A DNA stretch of 45,227 nt. Origin: Emiliania huxleyi CCMP1516 (Eukaryota; Haptophyta; Isochrysidales; Noelaerhabdaceae). Positions 30,796 to 41,475 of the stretch are shown here, piece by piece (the first letter of the stretch is position 1; every line of letters starts with the position of its first letter). The DNA lies in assembly GCF_000372725.1 (NCBI RefSeq), contig NW_005200507.1, positions 73,810 to 119,036 of the forward strand, in the 5' to 3' direction. A program made the translations under genes and the position numbers. The notes beneath the pieces are model-generated. The model searched no databases, was not told where the DNA came from, and worked only from the letters and a program-made list of their open reading frames with translations.

Positions 30796-33437
30796 TCACA
30801 TGCGCTGCTCGGTGCCCTGGCGGGGCTGGTAGCTCGCGCCCTTGGCGGCGGTCTTGTCGCCGGCGGTGGCGAACCAGCCAGCCTTGAGGCCGCAGTAGTA
30901 GGCGAGGAGGCCGACGGCGAGGCCGCCAACCACGCCGCCGACGATGCCTCCGATGGCGGCCGCAGAGAGCCCGCCGCCTCCCGACGAGGGCGGTGCGGCG
31001 GGCGGGGCGGGCGGCGGCGGGGCGGGCAACGGGGGGGGCGGGTAGTCGCGGAACTCGGTGGCGCCGGTGCGCCACTCGATGACGACGATGCCGCGGTTGG
31101 AGCGGCCGTGCGACTCGACGTACGCGTTCTCGACGTTGGCGGCCCAGATGACGTTGTCGGAGCCGTCGATGGTGATCGCCTCCTCCCCGAGGACCGACGC
31201 GGTGAAGGACATCGAGGAGAAGCAGCCCGTGGCGTGGATCGACTTGTTGTACAGCGTGTCCGGCACGGTGGGGATGGGCTCGCCGTGGCGGCCCTGGTTG
31301 GCGGCCGAGTCGGGCTGCCCCGACCCCTTCCAGAAGCGAAAGCGCGAGTGCACCTCGTCGATCTGGTACGGCAGGATGGAGCCCGGCAGGCTGAGGTTGA
31401 GCCCGCCTGTCCACAGCCAGAGGTGTGAAGAGACGCTGTTCACAGCTCGACGCTGCTCGAGGCTCAGGCTGAGTGTCGCCGGTCAGCGTGTAGTCGTCGC
31501 CCGGCAGCGCCATCGCCACCCACGCGCCTTGCATGCCGTTCTTGCCGGCGCCGAGGGCGTTGTTGCGCAGGCCCCACGAGGTGTAGCCGAAGAGGCCGTT
31601 GTACGCCATCTTGGACTCGATCGCGGGGCCGCCCTCGCCCTCGACCACGTTCCACATGAGCTTGCCCCGCGGGCCGAGCGCCGTCGAGAACTCGAAGCCG
31701 TCCGTCGCCGAGAAGGCGTCCCACGCCTCCTGGTTGCACACCTCCGGGTCGGTTGGGTAGCCGGGCAGCGTCGGGAAGTCCGAGTTGACGTGCGGCGCGC
31801 CGGGCGCGACGCAGTTCGGGTTGTAGTCGCCTGCAGCCCGGTGGCGTCGGTGAGAGGGGGAGGGGGAGGGGGAGAGGGAGGGGACGGGCCCTCGGGTCGC
31901 CGTGGCGGTCGTAGCTCGAGTTGTAGATGTGGCCCCGCACGTCGGTGCACTGGAGCTGCTTGCCCTGCTCGGCGCAGATCTCGTCGGAGACGCCGTACCA
32001 GACGCCGCGGTCCTCGGTCGTGTTCATGCACCGGTTCCAGCAAAAGATGGTCCCCGCCTGAAGGAGCAGGGAGGAGACTGAAGGAGAGAGGGAGGAGAGG
32101 GGCTTGCTCGCGGCGCGCCGTCGGCTCCTTTCGGCCCGTCTCGAGCACTCTTTGGTGGATCTCGGCTCGGCTTGGCTCGGCTCGGCTCTCGGCTCATCTC
32201 TCACGGCGCAGGCGGGGAGCTCGCGCTGTGCGGGGTCCTCCCCTCTCTGCTTGTGCATGTGCAGTCTCTGCCAGACTGCATCTCCGATCTGCATCTCCGA
32301 TCTGCATCTCGCGCCTCGCAGGCGGAGAGCTCGCGGTGGGTGGGCCGCAGGTCGGGGGCGGAGCAGCCGAGGGACATCGCCTGCTTGGACCGGGGGGGGG
32401 GGGGGGGGTTCAAGGAAGGAGGAGTGGTGAGGGGGGAAAAGGGGGGGGGGGGGGGTCCGGTGAGCCGTCGCCTCTGGGTCCTCGACGCCGCCCAAGGTCG
32501 CCTCCACCATGATGGCGCGCAGGGTTCCGAAGGTCTTGCGGTTCTCGGAGAGGGAGGCGGGGATCACCGCCTCCTTGGGCGGCAGCACCATCCGCCCGTA
32601 CCACGCCCGCGCCCCCCCGGCCCCGGTCGGCGGGGCGGACAGCGCGTGCGGCGCCGCGCGCAGGCGCGGAGCCGCGTCCTTGGGGAGGACCTGGTGGATG
32701 CCGTCGCCGAGGAGGAAGACGAGCGAGTCGGGGTCGAAGTGCGCCTCCGCGCGCGACCCGTCCGCCAGCCCGACCTCGAAGCGGCCCGCGTCTGCAGCCG
32801 CGTCCGGCTCCCCTGTGGCGGAGACCATCAGCGCGGGCGTGAAGGCGATGAAGATGCCTTGGTCGGTGTGGAGGTCGATGGTCGGGGGAGAGGCGGGGCC
32901 GTGCGAGGAGGGAGTCGCCCGCGTGTAGGCGTGGAAGTGCTCGAGGTGCTCGCCCGCCGTCGACACGTCGTGCAGAGAGTTGAACTCGGTCCCGTCTTCC
33001 GCGACGAGGAGGGGCGCGCGCGCGCGGAGGGAGGAGGAGAGGCGCTCGGCGAAGAGGTTGGTCGCGGCCGCCACCAGCGCGCGGAAGGGCGCGGCCGCGC
33101 GCTCAAACGCGGCGCACTCCCCCTCGGCCGAGGCGAGGGGCTGCACCCTGCCCGCGCCCGGAAGGCTGTGCGTGGCGAGCGTGCGGCGGGTGGTGCCGTC
33201 GGGGAAGGTGTGCGCGGCGGCGGCGGGCGTCGCCGCACACGCCGGGGTCGCCGCGAGGATGTCCGAGCGGAGGGCCGCGTAGCCCGGGATGCCCTTGATG
33301 GCAACGACCCCCGACGAGGCGAGCGCCGAGATGAGCGCCGTCGACGAGCTGCCGTCGACGAGGCCCGAGTGGGGGATGGAGACGGGGTGGAAGGGGGGCG
33401 GGTCGGCCGCGAGAGCGTACAGCGAGAGGCCGAGCAT
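30796..33437 (-). CDS. Secreted/membrane protein: Fe(II)/2OG-oxygenase-like domain plus DOMON-like region, one apparent frameshift
   Basis: Model (minus): 33437-32466, 32380-32315, 32057-31901, 31830 to about 31478, then 30796. The first three introns have GC donors and agreeing phases. N-terminus: signal peptide MLGLSLYALAA. Exon 1 contains DLHTDQGIFIAFTP (His-x-Asp), 56 residues later GDGIHQVLP (second His), and Arg about 10-12 residues on, the spacing of isopenicillin-N-synthase-type oxygenases. Exons 2-3 are cysteine-rich. Exon 4 has IESKMAYNGLFGYTSWGLRN and GKNGMQGAWVAMALPGDD, typical of DOMON, a haem- or sugar-binding fold. The end has a Pro-rich linker and a transmembrane helix (IGGIVGGVVGGLAVGLLAYY). 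The frame must move by +1 near 31476-31480 with no room for an intron, so a sequence error or a mutation is likely. Confidence 0.65.
32391..32456. repeat. Poly-G tracts within an intron
   Basis: Two runs of about 18 and 15 G (poly-C in the transcript) inside intron 1 of the oxygenase/DOMON gene. The next intron holds three tandem copies of GATCTGCATCTCC (32280-32310) and CTCGG repeats (32158-32196). Confidence 0.9.
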
Positions 33438-34813
33438 TGGTTTGAAGATGTGGTGGTCGATGAGAGGAGGTTGTGAAGAGTTCGCAAGCTGTCGGGGGCT
33501 CGGCGTCGGCAGATTGCTCGCGAAAGCTACTCGCATAATCAGCCAAACCCACCCAGGATTAGCGTTCTCGGCTCACCTACGCTTCCACGTGAAAACAGCC
33601 TAAGCCCCTCCTGCTCGCCACCGTGATGCCGCGGCCTCGGTCCGGCTCGCCAGCGCCGTCGTCCGGGCCCACGGCCGGCACGCCGTCATATTTTCTCGTC
33701 GATTCCGCGCGCTCGGCGACCACCGCGGCGCCTCCGAAAGCGCCGTTTCGACACGCTGCAGCCGCGGGCCGCGGCACCTCAACTCAGCGCTTCTCGCGCC
33801 GCGTCAGAGGTGCTCCGATCGTGCACGCGGGTCGGTTCGGCACGTTGCGTGCGGGTTATTCCTGTATTCGCACTCGCTGCGCCTCGTATCTGCCTTCGAC
33901 GGCCCGATTCCTCGTAGCCTGCGGTAAGCCTGCGGCCCCACCTGCGCCGCTGCGTGACTCTCTCGCGGCCCACCGCCCACCCGCACGCCGTTCGCCCCCC
34001 GCACAGTCGCTTGCTGGAGCCTCGCCGCACGGGCGGTCCTGCGTCTCGGCCACCTCGACTCACCGCGAGCCCGCTCCGCACCTCCCGCGCGCGTGTCTGC
34101 CGGCACGGCGTGGCGGGCAAGGCTGCGCTGCGACCGGTGATTTGTCGCGCGGGCAGCGCGTCCTTGGCACACGCACCCCGGCCCTCCGCAGCCCGCGCTC
34201 GCACGCCGGACGCTTGGTTCTCTCCCGTCTTCCCGGCGCCGACGACCGTCTGCTCGCGAAAGATCCAGGCACACGCGTCGATCGCCCGACTCTGCTCGCT
34301 CACGTGTCTGACGCCCGCTCTGCCGCCTGCTCACTCCGGAGAGGCGAGCGCCGCCCTCTCCGCTCTCCGCAGGGCGGTGCCGCCCCCATCAACCAAGCTC
34401 CGCCGACCTAGCAGACACGCGTGTGAGCTTGCCTGTGTGTCCACTGGTGCAGCAGTGCTGACGAGCAGCCTGCAGGTCTCGGGTGAGTCTCAGTTGCAGA
34501 ACATTGAATCGTGTGGCAGCCAAGTTGGCTGAGTGAAGAGTGTCTAGTCTGAGAGAGATTTATGAGAGTCGTGATTTCTTTCACTAGTCTGTGTCACTCC
34601 AATATGACCATCTCTCTCTCTCTCCGTCTACGAGTATCGAGCTTTGTTGTGTTAATGTGTTTTGGGAATATCTCGGACAACCGGTAAAAAGAAAAGACAA
34701 AGCCGGCGCCGCGACAAGTCGAGACAAGCTCGCATAGAGAGCCCGCCTGCTTGTGCTTCGCCGTCGCCTCCTCCGTGATCGGCGTCAATCGTCGCCTTTG
34801 TGCCGCACTAGAG
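33438..34813. other. Divergent intergenic region
   Basis: Between two divergent genes. A plus-strand frame from 33623 to 34411 is long but Arg/Pro/Ala-rich throughout; only its start (GTPSYFLVDSARSAT) looks protein-like, so I do not call it. A CT-rich tract lies at 34610-34625. Confidence 0.45.
34685..34698 (+). promoter_or_regulatory. A-rich tract upstream of gene at 34814
   Basis: TAAAAAGAAAAGAC on the sense strand, 115 bp before the ATG. Same type as the tracts at 1507 and 40916. Function inferred from recurrence only. Confidence 0.3.
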
Positions 34814-37461
34814 ATGAGCGAGGCTGCAGAGCGATCGTCGGCGGACGACGAAAACACTGACCTCTCCGCTCCGCCGCCGGTGCTGAGGCTGGATATCGGA
34901 GGCGGCACCGTGGAGCTCCGTGTGCACAATGTGGGCGTGCAGTCGCCGCCTTTCGAGATCGTCCCTGACGGCTCTTCCTTCCGCATGAACGGCACGCAGT
35001 ATGTGCGCGCACAGGAAGGCAGTGTTCAGCACTTGGCGGCTCGGGAGGTAATCTCGCTGAGCGCGGTTGCGTCTCTGGTGTTCAATGCACCAAAGGGGAG
35101 CTTCTCCACTACCACTGAGCTCCTCTTGCCAAACATCGGGCGCAAGGCCTTCAACAATGGCTGCAGTGGGCAGATGCAGTACTTTGCCTTGGTCGAGTAC
35201 CCTGTGGGCCACGTGCAGCTGCAGCCGGTCGTGACTCTCGAGCAGCTCACCCTCGTCCTGCTGCACCCGCCGAGCAAGAGCAAGTTCGCAGGCAAAGCCG
35301 GGGGCGGCCTCAGCGCTTCGGGTGTGTCGCTGCTGGAGTCGCTGTTCACGAGCGGCAGCCTGAAGCTCTCTCTGGGCGGCGCAGCCGGCGGGGCGGCCGA
35401 CGATGGCGGCTTGGCGGGGCTCGAGGCCGGCGAGGCATGGGACTGCATTGAGGCGTATGTCGACTCGCTGACCGGCGACACGCGCGGTACGATGCTCGCC
35501 AAGATGCGCGACTTCCTCGCGAGCGGCGCGGGCGGCTTCTCCGGTGGCTACTCGACGGCGTCGCTGCCGGAGCGCAAGCGGCGGCTCGCTGCCGTCTGGG
35601 ATGCGATCCGGTCCGCTTGTGCGCCGGGGCAGACGCAGGAGCTCGAGTCGCTGTCGGACTCGCTCGGCCAGGTTAACTCGTCGTACGCCGACGCCGCCGA
35701 CCCGTCCGCGCACCTCGTCAGCGACGACGTCATCGAGGGCTGCGTCGGATTGCTCGTCTACCACTCGCAGGTGGCGGCGGCCGTCCTGCGGCACCCCACC
35801 ATGGCGTCGAAGCTCCGCGAGTCGCGCGCCGAGGCCCTCGCCCCGCTGCTGGCAGCGGCGCGCCGACAGGCGCGGCGGCGGGCGGCGCGGCGGCGGGCGG
35901 CGCGGCGGCGGGCGGCGCGGCGGGCGGAGAGGCGGGCGGCGTGGCGGGCGGAGAGGCGGGCGGGGCGGCGGGCGGAGAGGCGGGCGGCGCGGCGGGCAGC
36001 TTGCCCTCGAAGGTCGTCGTGAAGCTGAACACCTTCTCCTTCGTTGGCGCTGAGCATGACTACGAGGCGGGCACCAGTGAGGCCAGCGACAGCATCTGCA
36101 ACATCACCGCGTCATGGCAGTCCTCGGCGCTCACCGTCGCCGTGCGCTACACCGCCGCGCCCAGCGAGGGGGTCGAGCTCGATGTCGCTGCGCGAGACAC
36201 GATTGAGGCGAGGAGCCTCCGCGCTGTTCTGCCAGCCCACCTCGTTCGCGGCTTGCACATCATCATGCCCGCGGACCCGCTGGCCGACAGCTCGCCTGCC
36301 GCGACTGCCCTCGTGTTTGACCTGGTCGCGCCTGTGGAGAAGGTCTTCTCCTGGTCCCGGAGCACCACGTCGGCTTGGCAGGGCTGGCGCACAGCTGTTG
36401 ACAGCGTGCCCGCGGTGCGGCAGCTCAAGAACGCCGACCGCATCACTCTTCAGCTCGACGGCTCGAGCGAGCAGCGGCGACACCTCCTGCTAGCGATCGA
36501 GTCGGACGTGCACCTTGAGGCGCTGCTGCAGGTGCAGGGCACCACCCACTCGACTTTGGCGAGCGTGCCGACGCCGGCTGGCTTCGACGCGACGATGCAC
36601 GACGCGATCATGAAGAGCCTCAACATGCAGGGTGGGTACCCCGTCGCCAAGCCAGACGATGAGGGGGGGATTGGTGGGGAGGCGCGCAAGCTCGTGGAGG
36701 CGGTCACGGAGCGCTTCCATGGGTACGAGTGGAACGAGGATTCGAGCCACTTTGTGGGGAAGGCGAGTGGGCAGGATTGGACACCGAGGTGGGAGGGCTC
36801 GCGCGGTGCCCCGCTCACGTGCAACAGCTGCGGCCGTTCCGTCGTCTTTGGCGACGAGAGCGAGTTGCCTGCGCTGAGGGGCAAGTGGCTGCTCTTGGAG
36901 GCCGACGTCCGCCCGCAGGATGCAACAGCGAACCCCTTTGATCACCCTCGGCACCACGCCAGGTGCACTTGCCGCTTTTTCCCCCACAGCCCCCCCCCCC
37001 CTCCCATCTCTGCCCCGGACCACCACAGGTGCTACGTGTCAAAGATCCAGCCTAGCATCAAGGCTGCGCTCGCCACGGCGAAGAGCCTTGAGGCGAGACG
37101 TGCCTCAGGCAAGGGAGCGCGCGGCGACGACGACGGCGGCGGAGTGGAGGCTGTCGAGGCGCCGGCAGCTGCGCCTCCGCCGGCCGCTCTGCCTCTTGCG
37201 GACGCGCCGCTGCCCGCCGCGGCAGCACCACAGGTGTGGCGCTGTACGTATGAAGGCTGCAAATACAAGTCGACGAAGCTCATCAAAACCGGGCTGATGT
37301 TTGCGCACGGCCCAACGTCCCAGCGGTGCCCTGGCTCGAACAACCCGCAGTACCGCCCCAGCGCCTTGGCGGTGGTCTCGGCGGTCGTTGTTGGCGACGC
37401 CGCCGCTGGTGGCGGCCAGGTCACGCGCGGGGAAGTGGTGGTGGCCGCCACCGGTTCGTAG
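34814..37461 (+). CDS. Orphan protein with putative zinc-binding C-terminus
   Basis: Two long open frames in different phases are joined across a GC-rich minisatellite. A GC-AG intron from about 35872 to 35999 would connect them in phase. The N-terminal part starts MSEAAERSSADDENTD, then a beta-rich region (VLRLDIGGGTVELRVHNVG, FRMNGTQYVR) and helical segments. The middle after the intron (SKVVVKLNTFSFVGAEHDYE onwards) is also beta-rich. LTCNSCG and, after a probable intron ending near 37029, CYVSKI may form a zinc site. The end has WRCTYEGCKYKSTKLIK and H/C residues (AHGPTSQRCPGSNN), a possible second zinc site. No family recognised; the zinc-binding idea is inference from cysteine spacing. 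Confidence 0.55.
35872..35999 (+). repeat. GGCGGGCGGMG minisatellite, probable intron
   Basis: About 128 bp of GCGGCGGGCGGCGC and GGCGGGCGGAGA units lie between the two coding frames of the orphan gene. In one frame the units read as Arg/Ala, in the next as Gly/Ala/Glu. Repeat-number change here would alter the frame unless it is spliced out. Confidence 0.8.
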
Positions 37462-38980
37462 CGGTGACATGCGTGTGTTTCTTGCCTGTGCCATGGTGTG
37501 CGTGCGTGCGCGCGCGTGAGTGTGTGTGTTCGTGTGCGTGTGTGGGGCGTGTGTGTGTGTGGTGTGTGTGCAGACACTGTCTCGGAGACACCGCCTACGG
37601 CGCCTTAGAGCTTACTTTAGAGTGTGCTGTTGTTGTGCTGGCTGCTTGTTCGTCAGTAGTGACTTTCCTCTGTTTGTGGCCACCTTTGTTTCGGGTGTGC
37701 GCTGGAGCTTTCGATGTAGTCGGCCGCGCACATACGACGCACGCGCGTGACATCATCCGTCGCCTGTCGCGACGAGTTGGCGACGGTCGCCGTCTCGCGA
37801 TCTCTATACCTTCCTGTCTACCTCGCCCGCAGCGAGTACGACCTCGCGTGCGGGCAGGTTTGAGGACGCATGCGAGTAGAGATAGGCTCAGGCGCATGAC
37901 GTACGCAGCGGGTACACCGCGCGCGTGTATGTGTGTGTGTGTGTGTCCCTGTCTCTTATTTGTCTAAGGTCTGTCTCTGTTTGAGGTGGTCTCTCAGTGA
38001 GAGTCTATCTGAGATGTCGCTCGGGTTGTTGCCTTAACTAGATAACATTCCCATATTCTTTAATAGCGGCTAGTTTGTCACAACACGTGCCGCAAGACAC
38101 GGCGCTTCCAATCAAGAAAGTCATTAGCGTGGACGCATCCTCGACGCGAAGAGCCATGCAGTCACTCGAATTACTTGGACCTCTCCTGCAAGTAGAACGA
38201 AACATTCTTGGAGCTTCCCCCTACATGCAGGAACGCATCTCATCCGTGGCGACGCGCTGAGCCACCGAGCCGTACTCGGCCGCGCCGCCGCGTCGAGGCA
38301 CGGGTCCCCCGCCAAGCAGCGACGCTGAAGCGTCTACCGATAGAGCGCCACGCCCAGCAGTATGGGCGTCGACCGCTCTCTCGAGCGGCCGCGTGGCAGT
38401 GCGTGGCGCGGGCGCCACGGGCGGCAAGCGTGGAGCCGCTGGAAGAGCCGGTGCGAGCCGTGGACGGCAGCCGCTCCCCACGTCGCCGAGAGAGGCTGCG
38501 GGAGAGGGCTAAGGAGGCCACCGGAGGCGCCGGGAGGCTCGGGAGGCGCTAAAAAGTGGCCCGGGCACCTCGCGCCACCCGTCTGGTGGGGCTGGGTGGG
38601 CTCAGGAATTAATCCAGGATTTTAAGGTGATCCACTACACCTGACCGAGAATTGGATGTGTCGCTATATATTCGGTAGCAGAAAGAGCCGAAAAGGAGGC
38701 CGGCAGGCCGATTCTGGCGGCGAGACGCGAAAAACGGGTGAGGGGCCGTTTCCTCACAGCAAAGACACAATGGGATCATGGGAGTATTCATGTGTGGCTA
38801 TGCAGAAACGCGCACACACTCTATCAACAGCGCACAAAGCAGTCACGGTACACAAGAGAGCGAGCAGCAAGTTCAGTGCGCTGTGGCAGCAGCGTCAGCG
38901 CGCTGGGGGCGCCACCGGGGGCGCAAGCGCCTGGCGCTCCCGTGCCTGGCGCGCGCGCTTGAGTCTCGCGCGGTGGTTCT
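37462..38980. other. Non-coding region with GT-rich tract
   Basis: A (GT/GC)n-like tract at 37495-37575 and a shorter one at 37927-37950. Short frames only. No gene recognised up to the hypothetical minus-strand fragment. Confidence 0.5.
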
Positions 38981-39832
38981 TCATCCATCGGACCGCCTGC
39001 GCGGCAAGGGAGCGAGGGGATCAGCCTTCGATGCGGCCAGGGACGCGGTGGGAGCGCGTGTCGCCGCTGCGGTGGCGCGCGCTGCGACGGCGTGCACGCG
39101 GCGCACCGGCGCCGCGTCGCGTCGCGGCGCAGTGCTGGCGGCGTGCAGGCGGCGTGTCGGGGCGGGTGGCGGTGACGAGGTGCTGGGAGTGGTTGCGCGA
39201 GCGAGGCGGCGCGCGGTACGGAGGCGGTGGCAGCGCGGCGGCGTCGCGTCGGCGGTGGTAGCGCGGCGGAGCGGCCAAGGGGCGGGGCGGGGCGGGCGCG
39301 GGGGGCGGGGGGCGGGGGGCGGGGCGGGCTGGGGCGTGGCGCGCACAATGCTCGCATCGATTCCCATCATGTTGGGCGCCGTCAAGTGGCGGTAGTCGAT
39401 CGTGCAGTTGCAGGCGGTGGGGCCGCACGGTCGTGCCTTGACTGGCCGCAGCGGCAAGTTCTTGTGGTCGACGCCGGTAGCCCGTCGTCGAGCGCAAATC
39501 TCCAGACGCTTTCGCGAGCTCTCGTAGAGAGTGTAGGCAAGCTTCAGAGTGCGCTCTTGGAAGCCGTCGAGGTCGAGGGCGAAGTTGAGATCGACGCGCG
39601 GATCGCCCCGCCTCGCTCGCGGAGCGAACTTGTGCTGGCGCGCACCGCCGCTCCGGAGCGGCGGGTCGGGCCGGCGAGTCGGCCGCAGAGGCGGCTCCCC
39701 GCCGATCGGATCGGCCGGCCGAGGGCGGACAGGAGCCTCGTTCAGGGTGGACGGGCCACGAGCCAACGGTGCGCCCCATCGCCGCGCCGCGGGGAGAGCG
39801 GCAGCGGCCGCGACCATCGCCCGACCGTCCAA
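38981..39832 (-). CDS. Hypothetical fragment, doubtful
   Basis: A minus-strand open frame in which only the middle is protein-like: DLNFALDLDGFQERTLKLAY, TLYESSRKRLEICARR, KARPCGPTACNCTIDYRHLT and MMGIDASIV. The rest is Arg/Pro/Ala-rich and overlaps a G-rich tract. It may be an exon or relic of a mobile-element gene. No splice partner was found. Confidence 0.25.
   Translation of the reverse strand: MDGRAMVAAAAALPAARRWGAPLARGPSTLNEAPVRPRPADPIGGEPPLRPTRRPDPPLRSGGARQHKFAPRARRGDPRVDLNFALDLDGFQERTLKLAYTLYESSRKRLEICARRRATGVDHKNLPLRPVKARPCGPTACNCTIDYRHLTAPNMMGIDASIVRATPQPAPPPAPRPPRPPRPAPWPLRRATTADATPPRCHRLRTARRLARATTPSTSSPPPAPTRRLHAASTAPRRDAAPVRRVHAVAARATAAATRAPTASLAASKADPLAPLPRRRSDG
39277..39333 (+). 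repeat. G-run cluster (possible G-quadruplex)
   Basis: More than ten runs of three or more G separated by 1-4 bases. Four-stranded structures are possible in such DNA; here this is only a sequence observation. Confidence 0.7.
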
Positions 39833-40745
39833 ACCCTGCTAATCCACGCCGGAGGTTGGCTGGGTGGGTAAACGAAAAAAGTAGCGCGCAATGCGTCTAC
39901 GTACGGCTTAGTGTGTGGTTGGGGTGGCCTCAGGCATCCCCAAGGGAGCCTCTGCGGTGCCACATAAGCAGCTGAGTGATTGTCGAGACTTTAAAGGATT
40001 CGTTTGAAGAAACGCAAACTCAAGACAAACGGTACTATGGTCACCAGTAAACGAAAATTCGACTTTGAGGGATCATATCTCAAAAGGCTGGGTGAGAGCA
40101 TAGCATTATTGTTGCATATTATACCACATAAGGTCAAACTTGACCCCAGATGCATCAAGAACCCGATGCTCCGGCTCGACTGTGCCGGCACACTGCCTCC
40201 TCGCGCACGCTGCTCGCAGGCCGTTGCGGCCCGTGGTGCGCCAGAGAGAGAGGTCGACGCGTTGCCCCCGCCGGCGACCCCGCGCGGCTCAGGCCAGCCA
40301 GAAGGTGTGTGGTGACGGCACCGTGGCAGGAGTGCGGAGAAGAGCTCGCCGAACGCGAGCAGCAGATGGCCAAAGTGTGCCAGCGCGAGAGCCTCGCGAG
40401 CGGGCGCAGAAGGAGCTCGCCGTGACACGATGCCGGGCGGTGGTGGTGCTCTGGCGACTGTGCACAGTGGGCAAAGTCAGGCTGCAACAGGGCAGCACGT
40501 TGGTAGTGCCCTGCTGCAGCCTGGCCTGACATGCACAGGGCGAACAGAGGCGGTACTATCGTCCGGCGCTCGTCACCGAATCTGGGCGAACTTCGACCGC
40601 CGCCACAGCTCACCACGAGCACGCAGCGACAAAATGTTGACTGTATGGAAGTCGAGGCTGGTCCATAGGAAGAGGCTGCCGTGCGAGCCGGCAGCTGGCT
40701 GGCTCGTCGTGGACTGCCGCGGCGACTTTTTTCGGTGTCTTTCTT

Positions 40746-40769
40746 GAAAGTACCGAATACGGTACTTTC
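40746..40769. promoter_or_regulatory. Perfect inverted repeat, 10-bp arms
   Basis: GAAAGTACCG - AATA - CGGTACTTTC. It lies 730 bp upstream of the exonuclease/SWIM gene and could be a protein-binding site or an end of an element. Function unknown. Confidence 0.6.
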
Positions 40770-40915
40770 GTTTACCCACACTCTGCGAGTACCGGCACCC
40801 CTAAAGGGGTAGCTGTATTTATTTTTGTTTTTTGTGGGCCTCATGACGGGGTCGGTTGGGTAGGTCTGGGCCCTCCCGTCGGGGTTTCCCTCTCTTCACG
40901 CCGGAAATTTCACAG

Positions 40916-40930
40916 TAAAAAAAGAAAATT
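40916..40930 (+). promoter_or_regulatory. A-rich tract plus small palindrome
   Basis: TAAAAAAAGAAAATT, followed by a TTTCCGCGGAAA palindrome (40929-40940), stands right before an ATG at 40946. Same type of A-rich tract as at 1507 and 34685. It may mark the transcription start of the gene downstream. The short frame from 40946 ends at 41479 and is mostly repeat-derived. Confidence 0.35.
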
Positions 40931-41101
40931 TCCGCGGAAATCACGATGTCAAACCCTCCCCAAGTGGGTGATCTGATGCTTGTAGAGCTTGAGAGTGGCC
41001 TGCCATGTCACAGGAAGGACTATGGTTGCAGGAGAGTACCACCAACCATCACTTTAGTTGGTATGGTACCCCACCTTCACCCATGGGGCAGGGGCGGCTC
41101 A

Positions 41102-41365
41102 GGATCACAGACACCCCTCTCAGGATCACAGCACCGGCGGGGGGGCGCCTCAGGATCAAGCACCCACGGCAGGGTCTGTGGGGATCAGCAGACCTGGAGG
41201 GGGCGCACTGAGGATCATAGGCCTGAGAGGGGTGCTGTCAGGATCACAGGCCTGCAAAGGGTGGCACTCGAGATCAGAGCGCCAAAACAGGTGCAATACG
41301 GATCAGCGGCCGGAAGTGGGCGCAATAAGGATCATGAGCGCCGGAACGGGTGCAATAAGGATCAC
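41102..41365 (+). repeat. GGATCA-cored tandem repeat, 29-30 bp period
   Basis: GGATCA (once AGATCA) occurs at 41102, 41123, 41152, 41182, 41212, 41241, 41271, 41300, 41329 and 41359. After the first 21-bp step, all spacings are 29 or 30 bp. The last units are most alike (GGATCA-GAGCGCCGGAA-GGGTGCAATAA); earlier ones are diverged outside the core. The array ends about 110 bp before the ATG of the exonuclease/SWIM gene. Confidence 0.92.
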
Positions 41366-41475
41366 GAGGGCAGATTGGATCGTTTGCGCATCGCCCGCCC
41401 CCCAAAACGGTTCGCCCCAAAATCGCGCCGCCAGAACCGTCGCGCCCCGGATCACGTGCGCTGGGCCGGGCGCTC

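Larger units (their letters stand above)
39833..40945. other. Intergenic region
   Basis: A/T-richer around 39990-40140, otherwise plain. Frames are short or shadows. It ends with the palindrome at 40746 and the A-rich tract before 40946. Confidence 0.45.

Noticed and set aside
30698..31741. Minus-strand frame running through the DOMON region to 30698 without a break
   Set aside because: It leaves the protein-like frame near 31478 and continues as Arg-rich shadow; the other phase keeps sensible protein and a membrane anchor.
31058..33476. Long plus-strand frames antisense to the oxygenase/DOMON gene
   Set aside because: They are Gly/Arg/Glu-rich shadows without splice logic or motifs.
33623..34411. 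Plus-strand frame of 262 codons
   Set aside because: Composition is Arg/Pro/Ala throughout, with equally long frames on other phases. Only about 15 residues look protein-like.
41102..41365. CRISPR array
   Set aside because: The period of 29-30 bp has a core of only 6 bp and no separate repeats and spacers, and the setting is eukaryotic.
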